DNA from: Colwellia sp. C1TZA3
GTDB taxonomy: Bacteria; Pseudomonadota; Gammaproteobacteria; Enterobacterales; Alteromonadaceae
Length of the DNA: 64,000 bases
Assembly (NCBI RefSeq): GCF_007954265.1
Contig: NZ_VOLS01000014.1
Span: forward strand, 1 to 64,000
Direction of reading: 5' to 3'
Positions 55,271 to 63,759 of the stretch are shown here, in pieces (within the stretch, counting starts at the first letter, position 1; each line of letters starts with the position of its first letter). Made by a program: the position numbers and the translations under genes. The notes beneath the pieces are model-generated. The model did not search any database, was not told the DNA's origin, and saw only the letters and a list, made by a program, of their open reading frames with translations.

Positions 55271-55789
55271 ATGTCAAATAACAACAAATGTCATTGGTTT
55301 TTATTAACCAGTAAATCACGCGAAGAACAGCGCGCTTTTGACAACTTAACAAACCAAGGACTTGATGTTTTTTTACCTAAAGTAGCAAAGATAAAAAAAA
55401 GACAAGGAGTTAAGTCATTAGCGTTAGAGCCCTTATTTCCTAATTACTTATTTATCTACCTTGATCAAAGCGAAGCAAATTTTAATGCTATTCGCTCTAC
55501 TCGGGGTGTTGGACACTTTGTGCGCTTTGGTTTAAACCTTGCGACACTCAGTGAGAGTTTAATACAGCAAATAAAACAGAATATAGCCGGTAACGACAAT
55601 AAATCATTAGACGACTTACTAAGTTACCAGCAGGGTGAAACCGTACAAGTAACCCAAGGGCCATTTAAAGGCCTAGAAGCAATATATAAAACAAAAGATG
55701 GCCTAGAGCGATGTATTCTATTAATTAAAATGCTCGGCCAAGAAAACGAAGTGATAATAGAAAACCAAGCGATAGAAAAAATAGCTTAA
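55271..55789 (+). CDS. rfaH: Transcription antitermination protein RfaH
   Basis: RfaH is the operon-specific NusG paralogue that joins RNA polymerase at ops sites and carries it through long envelope operons while recruiting ribosomes. The 172-residue product has the NGN domain, 'WFLLTSKSREEQRAFDNLTN', 'GLDVFLPKV' and 'LEPLFPNYLFIYLD', then 'IRSTRGVGHFVRFG', a linker, and a KOW domain with 'GETVQVTQGPFKGLEAIYKT'. It resembles RfaH more than NusG ('PLFPNYLF'). Encoded inside the polysaccharide locus, and with an ops-like site 475 bp downstream, it very probably controls wzb-wza-wzc and beyond. The ATG at 55271 follows AAGGATGAAGT. Confidence 0.9.
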   Translation: MSNNNKCHWFLLTSKSREEQRAFDNLTNQGLDVFLPKVAKIKKRQGVKSLALEPLFPNYLFIYLDQSEANFNAIRSTRGVGHFVRFGLNLATLSESLIQQIKQNIAGNDNKSLDDLLSYQQGETVQVTQGPFKGLEAIYKTKDGLERCILLIKMLGQENEVIIENQAIEKIA

Positions 55790-56438
55790 CAGGCTTAACT
55801 AATTTAGTAAGGCGTTAGCCGCAGTTAAGGGCCACAGATAAGGGCTCAAGCGCCAGCGCTTATTTATTAAAGCACTGTATAGAGCTAATAGCACTTTGAT
55901 TAAGTAAGTGTACATAAAGCGTCAAGAACAGGTTTTTATTGCTCCAGAGCAAAAGTAAGTAGCTAGATTGATGTAGAAAAGGCACTTGATTGTCACAGCA
56001 TAAATAAATCTGTGTACGTCGATGTAAGCCAGTAAAGTAATGCATGTGTCATATTTTGCGGAATAAAGTGTTGCCGAATCAAGTGTTGCGCAATAAAGTG
56101 TTGCGCAACAAGGCGTCGAGCAATAGCTAGCCTTTGTGATTGAAAGTATCACAGATATTGGATGTATAGATCACCTAACAATGATCAATTATTTATTCCA
56201 ATAACAATAACAATAACGACAACTAAAAACTGATTTAAAATGCCTATTGGAGCCAAACCAAAGGGCGGAAGCGTGCCTAAACAAGCCTGATAAAATTACG
56301 GACACTGACTTTTTTCTGGTTAAACTTAAGCTTCAAGCTAAGTAGCGAAAAAAATGACACAATAGTCGGCAGTGCAACCGTTAACACAAGCAATAGTACA
56401 AACAATACAAACGTAACCCCTAACAAAGTACTTAAAAT
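55790..56438. other. Leader region between rfaH and wzb
   Basis: This 650-bp gap has no supported gene. It holds a decayed miniature-element remnant (56106-56175, related to the element at 3368-3524) and the ops-like site at 56264-56275. It likely gives the long untranslated leader typical of RfaH-controlled operons. Confidence 0.5.
56264..56275 (+). promoter_or_regulatory. ops-like (JUMPstart) element for RfaH
   Basis: GGCGGAAGCGTG matches the E. coli ops GGCGGTAGCGTG at 11 of 12 positions. The preceding sequence, GGAGCCAAACCAAAG, resembles the JUMPstart context (GCTGT.AAGCCAGGG). It lies 163 bp before wzb and downstream of rfaH. The single difference is at position 6 (T to A), one of the bases contacted by E. 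coli RfaH. Confidence 0.7.
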
Positions 56439-56870
56439 ATGTTCGATAAAATACTGATAGTGTGCATCGGCAATATATGCCGCAGCCCCAGCGCTGAAAG
56501 AATATTACAACAACTGATGCCAGACAAAGACATAACCTCTGCAGGTATAGGCGCATTAGTTGATCACGAAATTGAAAAAAATGCTGCACAGCTGTTAGCC
56601 AGCCATAACTACAACAGCGATAATCACAAAGCTAGGCAAGTAAGCACCGACATAATCAACCAAGCTGAACTGATTTTAGTGATGGAAAAAAAACACCAAC
56701 AAGTGCTAATGCAACAATACCCATCAGCATCGGGCAAAGTTATGCTGTTAGGTAAATGGCATGGTGATGAAGAAATACCAGACCCATACCGCAAAAGCCT
56801 AACAGCCTTTGAACACGCATTTACCCAAATAGAAAAAAACTGCCAAGCCTGGACCAAAAAATTAAAGTAA
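56439..56870 (+). CDS. wzb: Low-molecular-weight protein-tyrosine phosphatase Wzb
   Basis: The 143-residue enzyme removes phosphate from the tyrosine cluster of the Wzc kinase, controlling assembly of exported polysaccharide. The phosphatase loop 'VCIGNICRSPSAE' has the nucleophile C9 and R15, and the general acid is in 'EIPDPYRKS' (D near 115). Length is standard. It is the first gene after the ops-like site and is separated from wza by array 8 (about 770 bp), yet the order wzb-wza-wzc supports one operon. Confidence 0.92.
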   Translation: MFDKILIVCIGNICRSPSAERILQQLMPDKDITSAGIGALVDHEIEKNAAQLLASHNYNSDNHKARQVSTDIINQAELILVMEKKHQQVLMQQYPSASGKVMLLGKWHGDEEIPDPYRKSLTAFEHAFTQIEKNCQAWTKKLK

Positions 56871-56918
56871 CGTCTCAGCAAACCACGCAGGTTTTTGCAG
56901 GCCGGTTGCAGGCCCTTT

Positions 56919-57440
56919 GTAGGTCGGACTTCAGTCCGTCAACCGCCCAGCAAGCTACCAAAGCAATGGGCAACAAACAAAAACAGTTAAATTACATTTA
57001 ACCTGATGGACTAAAGTCCAACTTACATCGGGCATACGTCAACCGCCCAAACGCAATGGGCATTCTTTTGTAGGTCGGACTTTAGTCCGTCAACCGCCCA
57101 GCGAACTATTACGCAATAGGTGAAAAACACCTGCAGCAGGGCATTCTTTTGTAGGTCGGACTTTAGTCCATCAACCACCCAGCGAGCTACCAACGCGATG
57201 GGCATTTTTTGTAGGTCGGACTTCAGTCCGTCAACCGCCCAGCGAACTATTACGCAATAGGTGAAAAAACACCTGCAGCAGGGCATTTTTTGTAGGTCGG
57301 ACTTCAGTCCGTCAACCGCTCAGCGAGCTATTACGCAATAGGTTAACAAACACCTGTAGTAAGTATTATTTTTGTAGAACATGATTTATAACAAAAACAG
57401 TTAAATTACATTTAACCTGATGGACTAAAGTCCAACCTAC
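56919..57440. repeat. BIME-like hairpin-repeat array 8, inside the wzb-wza gap
   Basis: Five type A hairpins (plus strand; near 56919, 57069, 57150, 57210 and 57291) and two type B (minus strand; near 57003 and 57419). One type A copy reads AGTCCATC instead of AGTCCGTC. Just before the first, GCAGG is iterated. The array must be transcribed if wzb and wza share a message. Confidence 0.78.
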
Positions 57441-57532
57441 ATCGAACATACACAAAACCAACACAAAACATACACAGAACCAACACAGAACCAACACAAA
57501 ACAAACAACTAGCTGTAACAAACCACAAAAAA
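57441..57532 (+). promoter_or_regulatory. C-rich, G-poor leader ahead of wza
   Basis: About 90 bases with hardly any G, built from loosely repeated ACACAAAACC and ACACAGAACC units. Unstructured C-rich, G-poor RNA is what Rho binds (rut sites). Placed in an RfaH-controlled operon, it may be a point where antitermination matters. Inference only. Confidence 0.3.
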
Positions 57533-57643
57533 CAGTATAATCAGAATCGTCATATATAAACCAAGTAACTCTCACCTACACAGTGATCAAGTTTCTAACT
57601 TATAATCCCCACAGCAATAAAATAAAACTATAAATAAAAAATT

Positions 57644-58771
57644 ATGAATAAAATCAATACTAAATTACTTACTATCGTTTTACTTGCCACCTTAACTTCT
57701 GCTTGTACCTTAGTCCCTGGTGGCCATCTAAATAACGCCGAACTAGCCGACAATGAAGAAGCGTTTGATATTTCTCCGCTGGTTAACGCTAAATTCATTA
57801 CCCCTAAAGTATTAGCCGAGCTTAAAGCCGCAGAACCAGTGGCAAAAGTTAACAACGAGCTTAGCGCGCAAGTAAGTGATTATAACTACATTATAGGTAA
57901 GGGCGATGTACTGAGTATTACCGTATGGGACCACCCCGAACTTACCATACCCGCAGGCCAGTTTCGTAGCGCCGGCGAGTCAGGTAACGTAGTGCATTCA
58001 GACGGCACCTTGTTCTACCCTTATATAGGCAAAGTACAAGTAGATGGCTTAAAAGTAACCACAGTACGTGACCTTATCACCAAACGCTTAAGCCGCTACA
58101 TTGAAAACCCACAAATTGATGTCGCCGTTGCTGCGTTTCGCTCAAAGCGCACATTTATTACCGGTGAAGTTAAACAACCCGCCATTTTACCCATTACCAA
58201 CGTTCCCATGACATTACTAGATGCCCTAAACGCCACCGGTGGTTTAGGGCCGCTAGCAGACTGGCGCTCGGTTTCACTGACCCGTGAAACTACAAAAGGC
58301 ACAACCAAAGAGCGCCTAGACTTACACGCACTTTATCAAAAAGGTGATATGAGCCAAAACCGCTTATTAAAGCACAACGACATTATTCACGTACCCCGTA
58401 ACGACGCCTTAAAAGTATTTGTGATGGGTGATGTAGCAAAAGCCTCAACACAACGCTTAGACCGCAGCGGTTTAACTTTAGCCGAAGCGTTAAACAACAC
58501 CGGCGGTATTAACGAATCAACCAGCAACGCCAGCGGTATTTTTGTACTGCGGGCCTCAACAACAGCCAACAAGTTAGTTGACGTATTTCAGCTAGACGCA
58601 GCAAATGGCGCGATGTTAATTCTAAGCACCCAATTTGCACTACAACCACTTGATATTGTCTACGTAACATCAGCACCCATTGCCCGTTGGAATCGCGTAA
58701 TGACGCAACTATTACCGACATTTACCAGTATCCGCTATCTAAGCGATTTACGTAGAGACGTAATCCAATAA
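57644..58771 (+). CDS. wza: Outer membrane polysaccharide export protein Wza
   Basis: Wza forms the octameric outer membrane channel for capsule or exopolysaccharide. The 375-residue lipoprotein has signal residues 1-20 and Cys21 (LTSAC), the Poly_export domain starting 'NYIIGKGDVLSITVWDHPEL', and SLBB parts with 'FITGEVKQPAILPITNVPMT' and 'VFVMGDVAKASTQRLDRSGL' followed by 'TLAEALNNTGGI'. The C-terminal amphipathic segment 'WNRVMTQLLPTFTSIRYLSD' fits the membrane-spanning helix. Length is typical. It precedes wzc by 80 bp. Confidence 0.93.
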   Translation: MNKINTKLLTIVLLATLTSACTLVPGGHLNNAELADNEEAFDISPLVNAKFITPKVLAELKAAEPVAKVNNELSAQVSDYNYIIGKGDVLSITVWDHPELTIPAGQFRSAGESGNVVHSDGTLFYPYIGKVQVDGLKVTTVRDLITKRLSRYIENPQIDVAVAAFRSKRTFITGEVKQPAILPITNVPMTLLDALNATGGLGPLADWRSVSLTRETTKGTTKERLDLHALYQKGDMSQNRLLKHNDIIHVPRNDALKVFVMGDVAKASTQRLDRSGLTLAEALNNTGGINESTSNASGIFVLRASTTANKLVDVFQLDAANGAMLILSTQFALQPLDIVYVTSAPIARWNRVMTQLLPTFTSIRYLSDLRRDVIQ

Positions 58772-58851
58772 GCAAAACAACACACCAACAGCTGCTGGCG
58801 AGTGACACCTATTTCAGTCACTCATAACTATCATATATCTCTGAGTTTAAA

Positions 58852-61101
58852 ATGACCGAACAAACGATAAAAACTAATAAACAAAAAGTTCGTGTAAACG
58901 ACGATAACGCCGCACAAGAAATAGACCTAACGCGTTTATTTGGCTTACTGTTAGATAAAAAATGGTTAATCGTTGTGGTTACTACAGCCTTCACTCTTAT
59001 CGGTATTGGCTACGCCTTATTAGCCACGCCAATATACAAAGCCGACGCGCTAATTCAAATTGAAGAGTCATCAGGCGGTTTACCCGGCGTAGCCGATTTA
59101 GAATCAATGTTAGGTGGCGGTGAGCAAAACCCTGAAACCGAAATGGCATTGTTAAAGTCACGCAAAGTATTAAGCTACGCGGTAGACAAGTTAAACCTAG
59201 AAGTTACCGTAACGCCTAAACACTTAGGCAGCTTGGGAGGATACTATGCCCGCCACCATACTAATAACACCAAGTTTAACACCCCCGTTATCGCTAGTTT
59301 ATTCGATAATAGTTATGCCTGGGGCGGTGAAAAAATTAAAGTTGCTAACTTTACAGTAGCACCGCAGTATTTAAACAATACCTTTGAGTTAGTAAACTCA
59401 GGTAATAACAACTACACGCTTTATTTAGACCAACAACAAATATTAACTGGACAAGTAAACCAGTTAGCCAAAACAAAAAATAACGATATTGAACTACTAA
59501 TTACCAGCTTAAAGTCAGCAACCGGTACCGGTTTTTTACTTAAACGCGATTACCGTGAAGATGTTATTGCCGATTTACAAAAAACATTATCAGTGTCAGG
59601 CCAAGGTAAAGACACCGGTATTTTAAACGCCACATTTGAAGGCGCGAACAAGCAACTAGTGCAAAACACCTTAGCAGTGATTACCCAAGGATTTTTACTG
59701 CAAAACGTACAACGTATGTCAGCAGAGCTGCAAAACTCTATTGATTTTTTAGAAAAAGAATTACCAAAAATAAAAGGCGATTTAGACGCCGCCGAAGTTG
59801 CTTTAAATCAATACCGCTTAGCAAACGAGTCAGTAGATTTATCGTTAGAAACACAATCAATTTTAGAACAAGTGGTGGCGCTAGAAACCCGTATCCACGA
59901 CTTATCGTTTAAAGAAGCTGAAATTGCCCAACGCTTTACCAAAGAACACCCCAGTTACGTCTCGCTGATTAAAAAGAAGCAAGAACTACTTAATCAAAAG
60001 CAACAGCTAACCGTGTCAGTTAAAAACCTACCCGAAACTCAACAGCAAGTACTACGCCTGGCGCGCGATGTTGAAGTTAATCAACAAATATATATTGCTT
60101 TACTTAATACTAAGCAAGAACTTAGAGTGGCACGTGCCGGTACGGTAGGTAATATTCATATTGTTGACACCGCTGTAGTTGGCCGTGCGCCTATTAAACC
60201 TAAAAAAGCGTTAATTGTGGTTATGTCCACCTTACTAGGTGGTATGTTCTCAGTAGCCTTTGTATTAGTTAGAGCGGCGCTTAATCGCGGCGTAACTAAT
60301 CCACAAGACTTTGAAGATGTGGGTTTAACGGTATATGCGACCATTCCAGATTGTGAAACGCAAAATAAATTTGTAAGAAAGTTAAAACTTAAAAGCCAAA
60401 TAAAGAAAAAGTCGGGCCGTAAAAAGAAAATAAGCCAAGAAGTCTTAGTAGCGCAAGAAAACCCAAGCGACCTAGCAGTAGAAGCAATACGTAGCCTGCG
60501 CACATCACTACACTTTGCTATGCTGGAAGCAAAAAACAATATTATTATGATCACCAGTGCCAGCCCAGGCGTAGGCAAATCATTTGTCTCATCAAATTTA
60601 GCCACGGTACTTGCACAAGCAGGAAAGAAAGTATTACTGGTTGATGCCGATATGCGCAAAGGCTATTTGCACAAAATGTTTACTAAAAAATCTGACAACG
60701 GCCTGTCTGAATACTTAGTAGGTAACATTGAATTAGACACCGCTATCGAGCAAACAGATGTTGAAAAACTAGACTTTATCAGCCGCGGAAAAGTTCCCTC
60801 TACACCTTCAGAACTATTAATGGGTAAACGCTTTACTGATTTAATCAATACAATATCAAACGACTACGACTTAGTTATTATAGATACACCGCCAATATTA
60901 GCCGTAACCGACCCCGCCATCATTGGACATCATGTTGGCACTACATTAATGCTAGCGCGCTTTAACCAATCAAACCTAAAAGAAATTGCTGTCGCAGCAA
61001 ACCGCTTCGAGTTAAATGGTATAGAAATTAAAGGTGTTATCTTTAATGCGGTAAAGAAAAAGTCTAGTAGTTATGGTTATTATAATTATGAGTACAAGTA
61101 A
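58852..61101 (+). CDS. wzc: Tyrosine-protein kinase Wzc
   Basis: Wzc is the inner membrane co-polymerase and autokinase that works with Wza and Wzb. The 749-residue protein has an N-terminal Wzz domain ('EIDLTRLFGLLLDKKWLIVV', first span about 40-62), a periplasmic coiled-coil part (about 290-420), a second span (about 451-473) and a cytoplasmic BY-kinase. The kinase has Walker A 'SASPGVGKSFVSSNLATVLA' (K576), Walker A' 'KVLLVDADMRKGYLHKMF' and Walker B 'YDLVIIDTPPIL'. The tail 'SSSYGYYNYEYK' carries five tyrosines (741, 743, 744, 746 and 748), the phosphorylation cluster removed by Wzb. It is complete and normal in length. Confidence 0.94.
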   Translation: MTEQTIKTNKQKVRVNDDNAAQEIDLTRLFGLLLDKKWLIVVVTTAFTLIGIGYALLATPIYKADALIQIEESSGGLPGVADLESMLGGGEQNPETEMALLKSRKVLSYAVDKLNLEVTVTPKHLGSLGGYYARHHTNNTKFNTPVIASLFDNSYAWGGEKIKVANFTVAPQYLNNTFELVNSGNNNYTLYLDQQQILTGQVNQLAKTKNNDIELLITSLKSATGTGFLLKRDYREDVIADLQKTLSVSGQGKDTGILNATFEGANKQLVQNTLAVITQGFLLQNVQRMSAELQNSIDFLEKELPKIKGDLDAAEVALNQYRLANESVDLSLETQSILEQVVALETRIHDLSFKEAEIAQRFTKEHPSYVSLIKKKQELLNQKQQLTVSVKNLPETQQQVLRLARDVEVNQQIYIALLNTKQELRVARAGTVGNIHIVDTAVVGRAPIKPKKALIVVMSTLLGGMFSVAFVLVRAALNRGVTNPQDFEDVGLTVYATIPDCETQNKFVRKLKLKSQIKKKSGRKKKISQEVLVAQENPSDLAVEAIRSLRTSLHFAMLEAKNNIIMITSASPGVGKSFVSSNLATVLAQAGKKVLLVDADMRKGYLHKMFTKKSDNGLSEYLVGNIELDTAIEQTDVEKLDFISRGKVPSTPSELLMGKRFTDLINTISNDYDLVIIDTPPILAVTDPAIIGHHVGTTLMLARFNQSNLKEIAVAANRFELNGIEIKGVIFNAVKKKSSSYGYYNYEYK

Positions 61102-61260
61102 TATATTTTAATATATATAGTTACAAGGCTGTAGTTCGATTACTGATAAAAAAGCAAATTGGTTATTATCGTGCCGCATTATTTTCAAGCTGCTATGTTT
61201 GTACAAAATATAATATTTTCTCCCGCAGTTAATTTTTATCATATTGATGGAGTTACAGCA

Positions 61261-62538
61261 ATGATAACGCTGTTCAAGAAACATATATCAAGATTCATAT
61301 ATGTTTTTGTTTTTAAAATCTCAGGTGCGATTGCAACCATGTATTTGTATATCATGCTTTCTCAATCCTTAGGGGCGGCTGCAATAGGTCAGTTCTATTT
61401 AGCACAATCACTTATAACATTTGCTACCTTGGTTGGATTATTAGGCTTGGGTAATGCTGTAATAAAATATTCATCTTGGTTATATGAAAAAAATGATTTT
61501 ACATTGTTGAATACGCTCCGAAGGAAAGCTTTAGGTATAACATTCATATGCTCATTAATTTCAACTTTTTTGATTTACTTTCTAGCGTCGAACATATCAG
61601 TTTATTTTTTTAAAAATCCTAACTTAACTGTCATTATACAGTGGATGAGTATTTCAATTATCCCATTTAATATAATTGCAGTATTTGTTTCTTTGTTTAA
61701 GGGCGTTCAAAAACCTATTTATGCCACTATATTCGAAAGCTTAATGTTACCGACGATATTACTAGTTTTTATTTTTATTTTTAAAAGCATAGTCACAGTT
61801 GAGTTTGTAGCTATGCTTTATTCAGCAGCTATAATATTGAGTTGTATCTGTATAATTATAGTTTGGAACAGGACTTTGCCCAAAAGCAAAAAGCAAAATA
61901 ACGAGTTAGATGATATAAAAATATTGAGTACTAGTCTTCCTCTATTTTGGGTTGCAATCATGACCTTTATCATGGGTTTTTGTGACATTATTATGCTTGG
62001 TATCTGGCATGATGATTTTGTTGTTGGGATATATGCTACAGTAGTAAAAGTTGCATCTGTGAGTACTATGTTTTTAGTAATTGCAAATACTTTGGTATCT
62101 CCAAAAATTGCTGTTTTTTATAAAAGTGGTAATTGGCAATCTTTGCGTCTGCTAATTAAGTATTCAACATATCTGATGACTTTAATTGCTTTAGTTTTTT
62201 TATTGTTATTCGGGTTTTATGGAGCATTTATCCTCAGTTTTTTTGGTGGCGAGTTTTTGAAGGGAGCAACTTCCCTTATGATCTATTCTATAGGGCAATT
62301 TTTTGTTCTAGCAACCGGACCTGTAGCCGTAGTTTTAATGATGACTGGCAAAGAGAAGTTTCACAGGAATACTGTCTTTCTAAGTCTACTCTTAAATATT
62401 TCATTAAATTATATGTTAATTCCAAAGTATGGGGCTGTAGGTGCTGCAATGGCCACCTCAATATCCCTAGCCATAAAAAATATTATAGCAGCGTTCTACG
62501 TAAATAAGCTGCTTTATTCAAAGCCTTTAACTAACTAG
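61261..62538 (+). CDS. Wzx-like polysaccharide flippase (MOP superfamily)
   Basis: This 425-residue protein has about 12 membrane spans and starts 'MITLFKKHISRFIYVFVFKI', like polysaccharide biosynthesis/Wzx proteins, which move lipid-linked repeat units across the inner membrane. 'IKYSSWLYEKNDFTLLNTLR' and 'FVSLFKGVQKPIYATIFESL' are in loops typical of the family. The ATG at 61261 is preferred over a TTG at 61159 because GGAG lies 8 bp before it and the longer N-terminus is unlikely. From here on base composition becomes more AT-rich than in wza-wzc, as often seen for the strain-specific part of such loci. Confidence 0.85.
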   Translation: MITLFKKHISRFIYVFVFKISGAIATMYLYIMLSQSLGAAAIGQFYLAQSLITFATLVGLLGLGNAVIKYSSWLYEKNDFTLLNTLRRKALGITFICSLISTFLIYFLASNISVYFFKNPNLTVIIQWMSISIIPFNIIAVFVSLFKGVQKPIYATIFESLMLPTILLVFIFIFKSIVTVEFVAMLYSAAIILSCICIIIVWNRTLPKSKKQNNELDDIKILSTSLPLFWVAIMTFIMGFCDIIMLGIWHDDFVVGIYATVVKVASVSTMFLVIANTLVSPKIAVFYKSGNWQSLRLLIKYSTYLMTLIALVFLLLFGFYGAFILSFFGGEFLKGATSLMIYSIGQFFVLATGPVAVVLMMTGKEKFHRNTVFLSLLLNISLNYMLIPKYGAVGAAMATSISLAIKNIIAAFYVNKLLYSKPLTN

Positions 62539-62561
62539 AACAGCAACGAGAAATTTATAAT

Positions 62562-63758
62562 ATGAATCAAGAATTACATTTATTTATTATTTGGGAAAAA
62601 GCTCGCGTTAATGAACGTGAAATGATGAGAGATCTAAAGAGCAAGTTTGAAATCGTAGATTTGTGTGAAGTTACCTGGAGCGAGAAACATTTTTCGAGAA
62701 ATTTGACAAGATTTTATGGGGAAAAACTACCAAAGGGCTCACACAAGGAAAGACACTGTGGAACAGGGCCTTTTTTAGTAATAGTAGTAAGGGATTTGGC
62801 ACCAAACTATTCCAATAGAAAAACATCTAAGAATAGAGATATTAGTGTAAATACTAATGTATTTGATTTAAAGGAAATGTTCAGAAGGCTTTCAGGTGGA
62901 GGACATAAAATACATGCTACAAATGATATAAAAGAATTTAAACATGATATAGCACTTTTATTTGGTATTGAGTCAGAGAATTATTTTATTGATGATTCAA
63001 TTATTAGTACTGCAGTAAGAAAATTAGAATGTGATCTCATAGGTGCAGACGGTTGGAATAATATAGTCGAATTCTTTTATGTTTTAAATCATACTATTGA
63101 TTATATCGTGATGAGAAATTTTGAATGCTTACCTCATAAGTACAATATGGAATCCCATGGTGATATAGACCTACTGGTCTCTGATTATAATGAATGTGTT
63201 TTTGTTACAAATGCAGAAAGAGTATTTAAATCGAAACGTCGTGTTCATAACAAAGTTAATATTGGTGGTGAAGATGTACTATTTGATTTTAGATTTGTCG
63301 GTGACGAGTATTATGACAAGTTGTGGGAAGAAAAACTTCTGGCAACAAAAGTTTTTAGCGAATATGGGTATTACAGGCCTGAAAATGAAGCGTACTTTTA
63401 CAGTTTGCTTTATCATGGCATGGTACACAAACCATTTTTAAGTCTTGATTATCAGGAACGCTTGATAGAATTAGGTAACAATATTGGTATCAATAAGCTT
63501 GTTGCGTCTGATTTTGATGGCGGTAGAGTTTACAATATTTTATCTGGTTTTCTAATGTGTAACTCTTTTATTTATTCAGAACCTTATGATTTAACTGTTT
63601 ATTTTAACGAAAAATTTGTTGGTAAAACTAGAATAAGTCGTATGCGTAGAACCATTGTAGAAGTCAAGAATGTTTTACGTCCTTTTAAGAATCCCATTAG
63701 GTTATTAAAAGATATAGTTTTGTGGATAAGAGAGTTCATCCTTAGGATTATTACTTAA
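62562..63758 (+). CDS. Polysaccharide-locus protein of unknown function with GDIDLL motif
   Basis: I do not know a named family for this 398-residue protein. The N-terminal half ('LHLFIIWEKARVNEREMMRD', then 'HKERHCGTGPFLVIVVRD', 'RRLSGGGHKIHATNDIKEFK', 'HDIALLFGI') looks like a conserved domain in surface-glycan clusters. The second half has 'NMESHGDIDLLVSDYNE' near 190-206, like the GDxDL metal site of nucleotidyltransferase-fold proteins, followed by 'LFDFRFVGDEYYDKLWEE'. It may therefore transfer a phospho-group or nucleotide to a sugar. It ends in a basic amphipathic stretch (about 360-398) that might touch the membrane. It follows wzx by 23 bp, so it shares its operon. Confidence 0.65.
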   Translation: MNQELHLFIIWEKARVNEREMMRDLKSKFEIVDLCEVTWSEKHFSRNLTRFYGEKLPKGSHKERHCGTGPFLVIVVRDLAPNYSNRKTSKNRDISVNTNVFDLKEMFRRLSGGGHKIHATNDIKEFKHDIALLFGIESENYFIDDSIISTAVRKLECDLIGADGWNNIVEFFYVLNHTIDYIVMRNFECLPHKYNMESHGDIDLLVSDYNECVFVTNAERVFKSKRRVHNKVNIGGEDVLFDFRFVGDEYYDKLWEEKLLATKVFSEYGYYRPENEAYFYSLLYHGMVHKPFLSLDYQERLIELGNNIGINKLVASDFDGGRVYNILSGFLMCNSFIYSEPYDLTVYFNEKFVGKTRISRMRRTIVEVKNVLRPFKNPIRLLKDIVLWIREFILRIIT

Positions 63759-63759
63759 C

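Noticed and set aside
17036-57440. Integron attC array interpretation of the hairpin repeats
   Set aside because: The repeats do not separate gene cassettes, lack the R'/R'' core sites (GTTRRRY), and no integron integrase is present.
56919-57575. Frames of 69-87 residues in the wzb-wza gap
   Set aside because: They read through hairpin repeats or the G-poor leader and are repetitive; none has a start signal or family pattern.
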